A stretch of DNA of 64,000 nt from Centrapalus pauciflorus. Taxonomy: Eukaryota > Streptophyta > Magnoliopsida > Asterales > Asteraceae. Positions 11,301 to 23,279 of this stretch are shown here, one piece after another; within the stretch, counting starts at the first letter, position 1, and every line of letters begins with the position of its first letter. The position numbers and the translations under genes were made by a program. Below the pieces are notes generated by a model that saw only the letters and a program-made list of their open reading frames with translations, did not search any database and was not told the DNA's origin. The DNA is taken from the NCBI GenBank assembly GCA_020465985.1, contig JAANYP010009692.1, positions 45,001-109,000 on the forward strand, given 5' to 3'.

Positions 11301-11932
11301 TAGGCATGACAATGGGGCGGGACGGGACAAGGATCTCAGTTCTCATTCTCATCCCCGCTTCTTAATCCTCTCCGGCTCTCCCCCATCCCGGCCCCATTCC
11401 CTTCAGGGAGTGAGTTTCTATCCCCATCCCCATTCCAATCGGGGATCGGGGATTCCCATCGGAGAATCAGGTTTTTCAAAATCCAAAAAAAATTATTAAG
11501 TTTAAACGATAAATAGTAATTTAGTAGAAAAATATATGTAAATAAATTTTAAAACAAATCAATTCAAACATATTTAAGTTATTTACATATATAATTTATA
11601 ATGAAACTAAAAGAAAGAAATGTATTAAAAAGATTTATAAAACCAATAAAATGAAAAAAACAATAGTATTTTAAACTATTGAAAAGTCATATACAATTAT
11701 ATTTAATCTATTATGCAAAATGTAATGAATAATTTACATCGTAAAGTTAAATATATATAATAATCTATAATAAAATATAAAATATAACTGGGGTTGGGTT
11801 CGGGGATTAAAGTGTCTCTCATCCCGCCCCATCCCCATTATTTTAAATCAGGGACCTCCGTCCTCATCCCCATCTCCGGTCAAATCGGGATCGAGTTACG
11901 GGTTCTCCGTCGGAGTTTTTTTGTCAAGCTTA
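11301..11932. mobile_element. hAT-type nonautonomous element
   Basis: Termini TAGGCATGACAA (left) and TTGTCAAGCTTA (right) are inverted with 10 of 12 matching. The flanks GTTGCTAT (11293-11300) and GTTGTTAT (11933-11940) form an 8-bp target duplication with one mismatch, the hAT size. The ends carry the GC-rich CCCCATCCC / GGGGCGGG clusters usual in this group; the centre is AT-rich and noncoding. Confidence 0.75.
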
Positions 11933-11940
11933 GTTGTTAT

Positions 11941-12939
11941 CATCATTATTGTAAAAAATTTACAAAGTTTATTGCTACTTCAAGTATTTGTGCATTGTAC
12001 CAAAAGGATGCATATACAAGAAGGAATAGAAAAAAAAAAAAAAAAAAAGACAAGACGAGTATCTTTATCATCAACATTAACATTAATATATGATGAATAA
12101 ATAATGTCACGTCGTTGTGACGTGCAGTATTGCTACCAATTGTTTAATACTAATACGTGCACGTCAAAACAGTAATTAATGACTATAAAAATATACAAAC
12201 AATACCTTTCACATTTCAAATCATTTGTATTATTGCATGTTTACATACCTATAAAACTCAATACCTAAAATCTATATATATACATATATATACACAGCGG
12301 ATCCAGAAATTTTTATTATCGGTGTCAATTTTTTAGAGTAAATTTAATACTTAAATTTCAAAATATTTTCTAGAATGAATCGGGTCACTGAAACGGGTTC
12401 CCAACACAAAATTAACGAATAACAAAATTTTTCCAATTAGAAAAGGACATATTACAATACCATAAAAAAATTAAAAGTAATAAGTACCGTAAGTTTTAAA
12501 GTTTTACAATTGTTGCATATAGGTCTTCATCTTTTGAAATCTACAATACCACTAACCATTTTTTTTTGGAAAATCATGACTTCGTGGTTGACATGGTTCT
12601 TTAATCCAATATTTTCTTCTAATTTCGTCTTTTTAATTAGGATGATAAGTTGAAATTGATATCGTTCCGATGGATCCCAAGGAAGATCATTCAAATCTAT
12701 TTTAGATTGGACCGATTGATTATTGCTTGAATTCTGGATCCGGAAGATGATTGGAACTTCCTTTTCAAAAATTTGTCCATAAACCTATTTTTTTAAGAAT
12801 TAACAAATAAGTTTAACAGTTGATAAAAAACTTAAAAAATAAACACTGAACATTTATACCTCATTATATAATAATATAATTATATTCAGTAAACTAACTA
12901 ATTAAACTATTAAATAATTAAATAAAATCTACTACATTT
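11941..12939. other. Intergenic DNA
   Basis: No gene recognised. Contains an A-run at 12030-12048, AT-rich sequence and short TA runs at 12273-12290. Short frames have no recognisable similarity. Confidence 0.3.
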
Positions 12940-13325
12940 TTTTTAACATCAAAAGATAGAACCAAACAGGAGCTTCGACAATACCATCACCCCCGAAAGG
13001 AACACCCGTAACCTTTATTAATTAACCCGAAAGCTAGTAAGAAGCTAGCAAAACCTTACAAAGCAGAAAATAAAATCAGAAAAAAGAGGAGGGGTAAACA
13101 ACATACAATGACCACGATAGAAACTTACAATTAGCTCTAAATTTAAGCCACGAGAAAAGGTTTACTTGGAGATCATCTTAATTGACGCAACATCGGGGCT
13201 CCCATTGTTGAACACCTTCGCATTTCTAGCTTTCTAAATAAACCAAATCACACTCCCAACTACACATTCCAAAAATAATTGCCTTTTTTCGATTTCCCAG
13301 TAGCAACTACATTTAGCCACTTAAA
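12940..13325 (-). mobile_element. LINE 3' end, 5'-truncated
   Basis: Minus-strand copy of the untranslated LINE 3' tail seen at 1262-1700: both share GATAGAACC..A-CGAGAGCTTCGAC-type sequence, a CATCACCCCCG block and a GCTAG(T/C)AAGAAGCTAGCAAA-type block, and both end in an A-run on the minus strand (T-run at 12941-12948). Only the tail remains, as is usual for 5'-truncated LINE insertions. Confidence 0.6.
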
Positions 13326-13691
13326 TACTTATTATAAACAAAATAATCAAAACCGAAATATGATAATACAATCAAGAAGGTATTGATGTCCAAGTTATCA
13401 TTTATCAACATATTTCAATAAAAATAATAAACATAACTCAAGTGTGTTCCATGGTCATGGATATTTTAAATGCATGGTGTAGCTAATTAATAAAAATTAC
13501 TGTGTTTAATGGCCACGAAAACTTTAAATCTATAACCAATTTTTTTTATATAACCAAAGATAGAAAAAGAAAATAGATAACTCATGAGCATGAAAATTTC
13601 AAATCCATCAACCATTTTTGTTAACATAAACCATAATAAAAAAATAGATAATTTATGACCATGGAAACTTTAAATTTGAAAGTCTTCAAAA
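13326..13691. other. Intergenic DNA
   Basis: AT-rich; four loosely similar stretches repeating ATAACTCATGACCATGGAAA-like text suggest an old tandem repeat. No gene. Confidence 0.3.
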
Positions 13692-14194
13692 TTGATATCC
13701 GAATTTCATATGGTGATTTTTGCTATCCGAATCCAAATTTGGATTCAGATATCGGATTATACGAATATCCCAAAACTCATATTTTTTTTAAAGGTTAAAT
13801 CAAATATTTCAATATCTAAAATACAAATTCATATATCCAAATACAGATTAAAGGATAAAAATATCAAAAACTAATTGTATCCGAATTATTTTACTCAAAA
13901 CGACTAAAAAACTAAAATATATAAAATATCAGTTAACAAATTTATAATATCAAGATAAAACTAAAAAATATACATTAGAATAAAAATAAAACACTAAATA
14001 TTATGTAAATAATCAATACTAATATGTATAAAATTTCAAAAAAAAAATTGGATTTTCGGATATTTGGATATCCGAAAATTTGGAATTTCACTGTCCGAAT
14101 CCGAAATTCCGGATATCCAAAAACATGGATATCCAAAATTTCAGATCGGATTTTCATTTCAGAGACTCGGATTCTAATTATTATGAACAACCCT
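13692..14194. repeat. Inverted-repeat region rich in GATATCCGAA motifs
   Basis: ATCCGAAT, GATATCCG and their complements recur on both flanks (13692-13770 and 14050-14165) around an AT-rich centre, and the right edge reads TGAACAACCCTG, a sequence often seen at the end of hAT-type MITEs. The left terminus is not clear, so the element is probably degraded. Confidence 0.4.
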
Positions 14195-14865
14195 GTTTAA
14201 ATACATGAATTCAGAGTCTCAACAACATAATCCATATTTATAAAATCAAGAAGTTATGGAAAGAAGAATCTTGAAGTTATGATGATGAAAAAATAACCAA
14301 GATTAGACAATCAAGACTAGAACATGATGAACATATAGGTTTGAGGATCTTCTAGGTGGGAGAAACCCAACTTTCTATCAATGACGTTAAACAATCTTGA
14401 CAAAACTAGTTAGTTTTGAAGAATATTGACAAATGTTTGTTGATTTGAATGATTTAATGAAGTCATATTCAAGGGTTTACCAACGGTTCCCAAAACAGAG
14501 TTAAAGAAAAAACCAAACAAGGTGAAACCGGACCTGTTGGAACCCAAAACAGAGTTAAAGAAATCATAAGAACCGAGAACCGGCCGAAAGTACCGACTTG
14601 GTTCCGGTTCAAGTTCGTGTCCAGTTCGATTCGGGCTAATTTGGTTTTTTGCTGATCCATAGGCAAAACTTGAGCTCGTCTAGGTTTGTTTACACTCCTA
14701 ATTGTTAATCAAACAAAGCCTAAATCATTGCACATGTTAAAAATAACAACTAAGTTTAAAAACAACAAAAAGCGTCTATTATAATACAAGTAACCAAAAC
14801 CGAAACCACTCTATAAATGAGTACGAAGAGGCTAATAAATACATTTAGCATAAATTTCCTGAATG

Positions 14866-14903
<38 letters not shown>

Positions 14904-15250
14904 CAAAACTAATATACAAAATTGCAGATGATTAACAGTATTTAAAAAAGACGTCTGTAATCTGTTGTTGGATGGATCTAGAAAGACGTTTTTGAATAAA
15001 TACTGAGTCATCATGTGCAATAAATTTAAGTACCTACTACTGGTCTACTACGACTCTATGTTCCTACCCAACAAGCCCCAAATATTTGACAAAATTGGAT
15101 GCATAGTTAAAGCAGATGTTCCCAACTTCATACCTGTGGTGTCAGTCGCGCTTTCATTATCAGGACCACCACCACCACCCGTCCTCCGTCAGCTAACTTT
15201 AAGAGGCCGGTGAGTGATTGACGGGCTATCTCTATCAACTTTAGTGTCGG
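14195..15250. other. Intergenic DNA downstream of the DUF641 gene
   Basis: Around 14470-14702 an interrupted repeat of CCCAAAACAGAGTTAAAGAA occurs twice, and the stretch ends TTTGTTTACACTCCTAA, a common hAT-type terminus. A (TA)n tract sits at 14869-14901. The last 200 bp may include the 3'UTR of the minus-strand gene. Confidence 0.3.
14869..14901. repeat. (TA)n microsatellite
   Basis: About 33 bp of TA repeats. Confidence 0.95.
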
Positions 15251-16615
15251 TCACGCAGAATACACCTGACATTGGATAACAGTCTTACCCACTTTGAACC
15301 CTGGAAACACCATGAAAGCCACCTCTGGTGAACTTCCCGGTGATAAGAATGGTTCTTCGTTTACGCTATCCATGAACACTTCGGAAAACCGGCTGCCTTT
15401 TGCGATCTGGAAGATGGTAGCCTCTTCAGGGCGGAACGAGAAAGCGAGACAATGTAAAAGCCAAACCCGCTTTGCCACCTCCAAGAATGAATCGAAGAAA
15501 GCTGTTTCTGGGAACTTTCTTGCATTGACCAGGTTTCTTTGATTCAGATTTCCGAAAAGAGAGGATTCCATCTTGGGATGAACAAGCTTTAAGTATTTGA
15601 TCCTGCAGAATATAGCGAACATTGAAGTTGGTTGCCATGTGATGTATTCCCTTGCTTTGAAAGATTTCAATTCCATGAACTTGTCGAAGAAGAATCGTTG
15701 GCGTTTGTCCATGCTGGTGGGTATAGATTGAGAATCCCCAGGTATGGAAAATTCAGGGAAATTGAAACCATCAAACATCTCTCTACAAACAAATGACTCA
15801 AATGCATAGCATATATGAGTTGTGTCCCAGTACACAACATCTGGTTGGATTGAATTCGCAGCTGCATCTAAATCCCAATTGGCAGATTCCATTTCACTGA
15901 TCATGAATTTCACCAAACTTCGAATGGATTTAGTTGTTTGCTTAAGAGCTGAGAGGAAATTGGTTGGCATTAAGGACGAATAATGAAAATTCTCATGAGG
16001 CGATGATGAAGAGCCGCTTGAATTCAATCTCCTCTCGATCAACTTGTTTTCTTTCCGGGCTTCATCCAATTTCTCTTTCAAAAAGATGATCTCGGAATCT
16101 TTGAGCTTACTCTGGCTGTCCAACTTGTTCCTTGTAATCTCATACGTTTTCAAGAGATTCTTTTGTTCTTGAACTTCAGCCAACAGTTGGGTAGTTTCTG
16201 GAGAGGAGTCATCAAGGTGTTTCTTCAAGAAAGATTGTTTTAATTCAGACAAACTCTTCAATTCCGAGACCACAATCTGATCAGCTGACTGGATTCCATC
16301 AGCATCATAAGGGAATTGAGCATGCTGCAACTGAGCATATGCAGCTTTGACTGATGATATGGTAGCAAAAAGTTTGGCAATAAAGCCATCCATCACTGCT
16401 CTGTCTCGAAGCTTTTCGTCTTTCTCATTGAAGTACATAGGCGGATGACTCTCACCAATTGGTTTATCATGCTTGACCTTTTCCCGAGTCTTCGTTTTCT
16501 GAAATTTATCCACTCCCATAGCCCCTGTTGCAGCTCGGATATGCAAAACCTTCGCAAACGTACGAGCCAATCTACTCTTATCTGATGTGACTGCGGAACG
16601 CTTAACAGAATCCAT
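15251..16615 (-). CDS. DUF641 family protein, GIL1/IRKI-like
   Basis: Single uninterrupted coding exon of 454 codons. The start is the ATG at 16615: it immediately follows TTACAG, a splice acceptor, so the frame extending upstream to 16627 is intron. The N-terminus (MDSVKRSAVT, then SRLARTFAKVLHIRAATG) is basic. The DUF641 domain spans about residues 68-197 (RDRAVMDGFIAKLFATISS, then AAYAQLQ, FPYDADGIQSAD), ending in a coiled coil (about 143-197). The C-terminal conserved half includes SRFSEVFMDSV. Arabidopsis members are GIL1, needed for light-dependent loss of hypocotyl gravitropism, and a receptor-kinase-interacting protein (IRKI). Length matches the shorter members. No transmembrane segment or signal peptide is seen, so cytosolic or plasma-membrane-associated action is inferred. 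It is the only host gene here that looks intact. Confidence 0.9.
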   Translation of the reverse strand: MDSVKRSAVTSDKSRLARTFAKVLHIRAATGAMGVDKFQKTKTREKVKHDKPIGESHPPMYFNEKDEKLRDRAVMDGFIAKLFATISSVKAAYAQLQHAQFPYDADGIQSADQIVVSELKSLSELKQSFLKKHLDDSSPETTQLLAEVQEQKNLLKTYEITRNKLDSQSKLKDSEIIFLKEKLDEARKENKLIERRLNSSGSSSSPHENFHYSSLMPTNFLSALKQTTKSIRSLVKFMISEMESANWDLDAAANSIQPDVVYWDTTHICYAFESFVCREMFDGFNFPEFSIPGDSQSIPTSMDKRQRFFFDKFMELKSFKAREYITWQPTSMFAIFCRIKYLKLVHPKMESSLFGNLNQRNLVNARKFPETAFFDSFLEVAKRVWLLHCLAFSFRPEEATIFQIAKGSRFSEVFMDSVNEEPFLSPGSSPEVAFMVFPGFKVGKTVIQCQVYSA

Positions 16616-19430
16616 CTGTAACGACAAATTTAAAACAACTTAAGTTTGATACAAATAGAAGGAAGATCGTCAATGACTTTATAGCGATCTATTATGCAAT
16701 AACAGAAAGGGACAAACAACGACGAAAAGTTGAGAAATTCAAACACTTTCTCTTTTATTGTTTCAGTCAGAGGTTTACTTCTAAAAAAGGTGCTATTATG
16801 GGTAAAAAACCAATAAATTGAAATTGAACAAAACAATGAGCTGCAGAAATAGGAAGAAGCTAAGAAGGGGGAAGATATTCATTGCATCTGCTGTCCTGAC
16901 ATTATTAACAATTTAAAAATACAGAAGACCATGAAAAACCATTGTAAAATAAATCAACAACTAGGGAAGAGAATGTCTCAATCATACTGGAGATATTCTA
17001 TTATATAAATGCCATGGAAAAGTCTACCTACCTAAATTGAGAACTTCCCTGTTTGAAACTTCAATATAATAAATTCATGGTTACCATCTGTTCGGAACCA
17101 CCAAACACTTAATTGAGCAGAAAGGACATAGTTCTCCAAACACAATCAATAATTCTTAACAAATTTGAAAGCTATAAAATTTTTACTAAATGCTTATTTG
17201 CAATAATGGTTGAATAAACATGGAACATCAGATTTTACAGGCATAAACCCTTTACCATAACAAAAAAACCAACAAACATGGAACAACAGTGCTAGAAGAT
17301 GATAAATAACTTTTTTTTACCTTTTACCCGAGATACAAGGAAAAAAGTTGGGAAAAAAGGATCATGATGATCATTACAATTTAAATTACTTTAACTGTGA
17401 GAATCTACCAGCTCAAACTTTAGGCCAACGGTAACATAAGATTTCTATGAAATGCCTAACCAAAAAGTCGAATGACCAAACCTTTAGATAGGAGAGAATA
17501 CGATGATTCATAGATTCTTATTGTCTTCCCATAAAGTGCAATGGCAATCAAAGAGATGCTAGCTTTTTAAGCCTACATGGCCAAAAAAATTGAATGCAAT
17601 TTGAAAGTAATGTGACTCGCACCCTAGAGAATAAATCTAAGAAATACAAGAAAGTTAGATATCCAGATCCACTCCACCATCCTTTATTAAAAAGGTCAAA
17701 TTTCTTAGTGATTATGTTCAAAGAAAATATTCTTTTTTTTTTTCCTTACCATCAATGAAGAAGTGGACACCAGCTATAGTAATCACATACATGGTCATCA
17801 GAACAAGTCAATAACATCAAAATCCATCTAAACATAGACTCCCAATCACCGGTGACAACATAAAATAGTAGTTAAGCCTTCATCTGCCATTGCATGATAA
17901 GAGACATTGATCCCTTACAACACCTTCAAATTCCAAAAATGCAAGATCTGAAACATGATCTTAATTTAAAAGCCAAATCATATTGATCACACGCCAATTG
18001 TCCTTGAGTAACTGAAAAATTCTCTATACAACATCAAAGTTGCAAGCTTTACCTTTCTTTAAAATATAAAGACATGTTTTCCATTTTCGACAGCAATTAT
18101 CCCTAACACTCAACATTATTTACGGAATTTCCTGGATTCTGCGATTAGGTTGGGAGAGTAACTATAATGACAGAGAGCTATCCGACCTGTATTTTACTGT
18201 AATCACACATCATTGGACATTCTCAATCTCTTTAAAAGACCAATTCCCCTGCCAACGGTACCGTGTCGAGGCATCTATTATTAGCTATAAAAAAAGAAAC
18301 AAAACAATAAAACATCATCATCCCCCCTCCTCCCCCCTCCCCCACCACTGTGATCATCCTTTATTATGCAATCTTACATGGCTTATTTTTTTAGTAAAGA
18401 CCCACTAATACAACCAAATGCCCCACTAGTTTAAGTTCTTGAATGGAGGTCCCTTATGGAGATATTCAGTAACACTTTCTACAACTGGAAACACACAAAT
18501 GTAAAATTATAGAGTACTAACAAACATAAAAGCACAAAAAAGTAGACGATTGTAAAAGGATCCTCAGATAGGACAGGAACCTGATCACATGCAGATCAAG
18601 TGGCCTTTTTCATCTACGAATAGTGTTCTGAAAACACAGACTCCTCAAAAATTTTACAGCACATGTTACAATCTCCACAAGCTGATACAGAATAACGACA
18701 AACTCATGATGGTACGGTCAAAGAAATAGAAATTACCTCGATACCTCGCCGGTGACAAATTCTGCACCTCAATTTGCCTGCATCATAGCGTAAATCTCAA
18801 GAAACCATCGCATATTTCCTCAACTGGCAAACCTACGATTACGGACAACAACCAAACACCTTAGGAAACACAATACTTCACATACATGCACACACACAAA
18901 AAAACCTATAAAAAACGAAGAAACATTTGAAGTACATAGTACATACATATTCAAAGTCATAACTCACGTCGCTTCAACTTACAAATGGTGTTACCAAATT
19001 ACCGACTGAAGATAATAAACTAAAGCATTTTGCTGCAATTCATGTGAACAGCTGTTTTTTTGGATAATTAACGACACGATAAACAAATAAAACAAATCAA
19101 ATGTCTCGATAGACTACAAAGATCCCCGAACACAGATTCCAAAACAATCGACATGAAAAACGAACGAATCCGCGTCGAAAACCTACCAAATTATCAAAAC
19201 GAAGCTTCGTCTATCGATCCTATGAAGCCGATATGAAATTGCAGCACACCTTAATCATCAAGAGGATCCTCGAATGGCGGTTTTTGAAGGTTCTTCAATG
19301 GAAGAAATTTACAGTCTTGGGCAAAACGTAGGAGCGAGGGTTATTGGGAATTTAAAAACACACAAAGCTAGGTTTTTGAGTCGTGAAATTTGAATTGACT
19401 GTTTCGCCCTTGATGGCTGGATGTTCGTGA
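16616..19430 (-). other. 5' untranslated region and introns of the DUF641 gene
   Basis: Inferred from splice signals on the minus strand. A first exon could run from about 19425 to 19192, ending before GTAGGTTTTCG. A 41-bp exon at 18777-18737 is bounded by ATGCAG and GTAATTTC. The last intron ends with TTACAG just before the start codon. None of these exons contains the start codon. No other gene is visible on either strand over this 2.8 kb, whose composition is less AT-rich than the neighbouring repeats. Exact exon limits need transcripts. Confidence 0.5.
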
Positions 19431-19454
19431 GGCTGGATGGAGGATAGATTTGTA

Positions 19455-19559
19455 ATTTTATAGATGGGCATGGTCACCGAAATATGCCCGTCTTGTCTGA
19501 TTGGACCACTCTTTATCGTTTGGGCCCCGGTAACTTGTCATGGTGCGGCTATTTGGGCC
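19455..19559 (-). promoter_or_regulatory. Likely promoter of the DUF641 gene
   Basis: On the minus strand a TATA-like TATAAAAT lies at 19462-19455, about 30 bp before the apparent transcript start, and two TGGGCC (site II type) motifs occur at 19521-19526 and 19554-19559. Such motifs are common in promoters of widely expressed plant genes. A Helitron begins about 110 bp further upstream. Confidence 0.4.
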
Positions 19560-21664
19560 CAAATAAACCATTTTTCGGTGGAAATATGATAAGGAAAAAT
19601 GGTAACATTAGATTTCCTATATCTTTCTTTGAAATTATAATGACCCATTTATAATTAAAAAAAATCCGAATCTATCTGTACATATTAATAATGCAAAATA
19701 ATTTGTGACATGTCACACTCCCTCAGCTCTTCTAGTCTTTGTTTTTCCGTTACTTTTGTCTAATATAACTCTTTCAATTAATTTATATAATTGATTTTTA
19801 AAAAAACTAAAAGATTACTAATATAATTTAATGATTTTAAATGCTTGCTAATTTAACATCTAATTTACCTAAAAAGTTTTATCTAAAACAATATAATTGA
19901 TTTATAATTTTTTTATTTTTAAACTTTAAATTAAATATTACATATTTTAATCCTAATTATAATTTATAATTTAAAAATAATAATAAATAATTAGCTTTAC
20001 TTATTTCTCGTGAATGCATGTGTCATCACCCAACAATTTACACGTGACGAATCATATTTTGAATAAACAAGTAATGTCTAAATCATATCTTTCTAAATTT
20101 ACATCTAATATAATAAGAATTAAAAATCAATTCAAATTGAATATTCATATTTTTATAATTGATAACTACAATATAATAGAAAGTTTAAAAATAAAAAAAA
20201 AAACTTATTATCATTCATATGTATTTAGAAGTTTAAAATTATAGTTTATGTCAAATAATAATAATATAAATATTGTAATTTTTTGCAATAAAATTAATAA
20301 TTTTTATGTTTTAATTTTTAGTTTGTAAGTATTTAGTATAAACAACTTATTAAAACATCCGCGTAATACGCGGATAATAATCCTGTGAGACCCAAGATTT
20401 CTCAAAGGTCTCAAGTCTAGGCCCAGTAGCAACGCAATATCAATCATGAAACTAAGATAAAATTAACAGTTGCGGAATAAAAGTTAATTACAATCAGAGA
20501 CTAAACTAAGTATAAGGTACAACTTCTAGACTATTTCATCAAAGCACAAATGTAAACTAGCCCAAACCCCAAAGCTCTATCTTTAATCAAATACCAAGGT
20601 ATTGGAACAGGTTCTAATGCACTTCAAGCTCTTTCAAAGTCCTGACCTATGAACTAGGTCCAGCCAATCCTTTGCCTTTACCTGAAAAATAATGCAACAA
20701 CGGGTAAGCTTATTTGCTTAGTGAGAATGTAAAATTTCACATTTAACATGCAATTATGAACGCGGAAGCACATGCACTGCACTCGGCTCATGCACGGCTC
20801 AGCTCTATATGCACTGCACTAGGCTCATGCACAGCTCAATCTCGAAGGGACATTGGCCAATTAATGCTCTTTTGATGCGCGACTTTGCTCAGCTCCCAGT
20901 TATAAAACTGTTGTTGCTCTTAAGACTTTTAGACAATTTCATAAGGAATGCTCGGATGATGATAAATCCATACACACGCATCATTAGTGGGGATCAGCCA
21001 CGTACTGGGCTAGCTACCAGTAAAAGCTCTATATGGATATCATCGGAATGCTCAGCTCTAGCTACCCTCTGTGCTTTCATCACGTAAATCAGCACATCAT
21101 AAGCCTAACATTAACCCAACACTGAGCAATAGTGATGGTGTTAAGCTTAACAATCAAATGACTCGTCAAAGAATCGAATCTAGAAGAAGAAGTACTCAGC
21201 TCAACAATTCATAGTAAAGAAACTATGACAATATATCAATAAGCTCAAGATCAGAATGCCAAATAAATCAGAATGATGCAACAAAAGTCTCAATTCACAT
21301 AATATGCAGTTAAAGTGAAATCTACAACTCACAGTTATTGGTTATTTGTGCTCTTTTACTTTCTGGCTCTGGCTCTTTTGCTCACAATCTGTAGTGGATT
21401 AGAACCACTATCTGACTTATATTAGACTTTCAGATGCTCGCCATTTTGCTCGTTGCTCAATCTGTTATTAATATCATTTCTGATATTTGTTAGCATTTAT
21501 ATCATCTGAATAATATATATTCAGTGTTCATTCATTTAATAAGCTCAATGTTCGCTCGTTGATCTTTTAATCTCAAAATCTTATATCTTGATCATATGTT
21601 CATTAATTTCATTAGAATCTTTCTTTCATTTGTTTTCTTTGTAAATAATAATCTCAATAGATCT

Positions 21665-21818
<154 letters not shown>

Positions 21819-21969
21819 TCCATAAGTTAATTATTTTGGTCATTTTATGTGTTGTTCATGTGATTTATTCAAGATATTCAATTTAAGGAGTGGGTTTCGA
21901 GTTTACTAATTAAATTCAAAATACTAATTCAACTTTATCATTAAATTCCAATCAATGACTTCATCATAT

Positions 21970-22490
21970 AGGTTAAAGTCGAAATGCAAGGGTTAAATTC
22001 GAAACCCTATTCGAATTTAACATCAAATTCGAACCCCAAACCAAACTTCAGGCCATTACTTTCGAATATATATGCTAAACTCGAATCCTAGGACTAGATT
22101 CGAACTATGATTCGATTTTAATGAACAATTTCGAATGCCACAAGATTAAATTCGAATTATGGAAGGCAAATTCGAAACATATGATTCAATTGTAGCTAGA
22201 TTCGAATTTATGGATTAATTTCGAAGCCCCCCTTCGAATTTATAATTAAATTCGAACAAATATTCGAGATTAACCACAAAAGTCAAGTTTGTTCATATAT
22301 TTCGAGTTTGTTCTTGGTTACTCGAATTTGTTCATCAGTTACAGCTTAAAACATACGTTTCTTAGTCTAGAAATCATGAATATGTAAGATATTAAGCCTA
22401 AGTTTACTTATATTATACTTATTCTAACAATTTCTAGCTAAAACTAGTTTTAATCTCATGAAAATTACTAAATTCGAATTTATATCTTAA
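21970..22490. repeat. Cluster of TTCGAA-type palindromes in the LTR
   Basis: TTCGAA or one-base variants (TTCGAG, CTCGAA, TCGAAA) occur about 18 times in about 520 bp, irregularly spaced 15-40 bp apart, in otherwise nonrepetitive AT-rich sequence. The cluster is downstream of the inferred transcription start in minus-strand orientation. Confidence 0.6.
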
Positions 22491-22734
22491 AAACCGAAAG
22501 CATAGAAGCTTAATACGTAAATTCTTACCTCAAATTCGTGTGTAATCGAACATGCAAATGTATAATCTTGTAGTATTCTTCGAGATCTTCCCGATGACGT
22601 ATAAATCTTGATAATCCGACGGTCGGTTTGGAAGAAATCTTAGAGAGAAGTAGAGAGAGAGAGTAGAGAGAGAAAATTTTAGAGAGAGAAAGTCTAGAGA
22701 GAGAATCAAATCTGATTTTATGATCTTGAATTCC

Positions 22735-22743
22735 GTTTATATA
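22735..22743 (-). promoter_or_regulatory. TATA box of the solo LTR
   Basis: Minus-strand TATATAAAC, followed about 30 bp later by CT-rich sequence (22690-22620) typical of an LTR leader. Indicates the LTR is transcribed toward the DUF641 gene. Confidence 0.45.
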
Positions 22744-22991
22744 CTTCAACTAGTTATGTTTGCTACTTAACCCGCTATTACTTTCGTATCTTATATATAT
22801 TTTATTTAATTATCCTAATAATTTATTAACTCATAATTAAATATTTATATATAATTTAATTAAATATTTTAAAACTTAATTAAATTATAACTCAAATTAT
22901 GTAATAAAATTACATTATTGGTTCGATAATCAGATAATGAGTTGGGCTAAAAATTGGGTTGTTACAAAACTAGTAATAAAAATAGAAGTAA

Positions 22992-23279
22992 TCTATATCC
23001 ATAAATCAACAAATACTATTATAAATGAGTAACTAATTTATGATGTGTCGATCCTTCATTTAATTCGTCATGTGTCAAAACTCCAATCTGTCACATGTCA
23101 TTACTAAAACTAATTTTGAGTTAAAATTAAATCCAGTTCAATTTATTATAATATAATCTAATATATACTTAACTCAAATCCAATAAACTTAATTTTTTAT
23201 AACTATTTAATGTATTTTTATAAATATTTAATTTAATTTTTTTAATTGAACACATGTAATACATGGGCATATAATCTAG
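22992..23279 (+). mobile_element. Short nonautonomous Helitron
   Basis: 288 bp starting TCTATATCCATAAATC after an A and ending ACATGGGCATATAATCTAG before a T, with a small hairpin (CATGT/ACATG) near the 3' end. Lies 18 bp beyond the end of the split Helitron. Noncoding. Confidence 0.6.

Noticed and set aside
15294..15867. Open frames overlapping the DUF641 exon on other frames or strand
   Set aside because: Shadows of a long, well-conserved coding exon with recognised domains; no independent similarity.
21970..22490. TTCGAA cluster as heat-shock elements
   Set aside because: Heat-shock elements need nGAAnnTTCn with a two-base spacer; here the half-sites abut. Kept only as an unexplained cluster.
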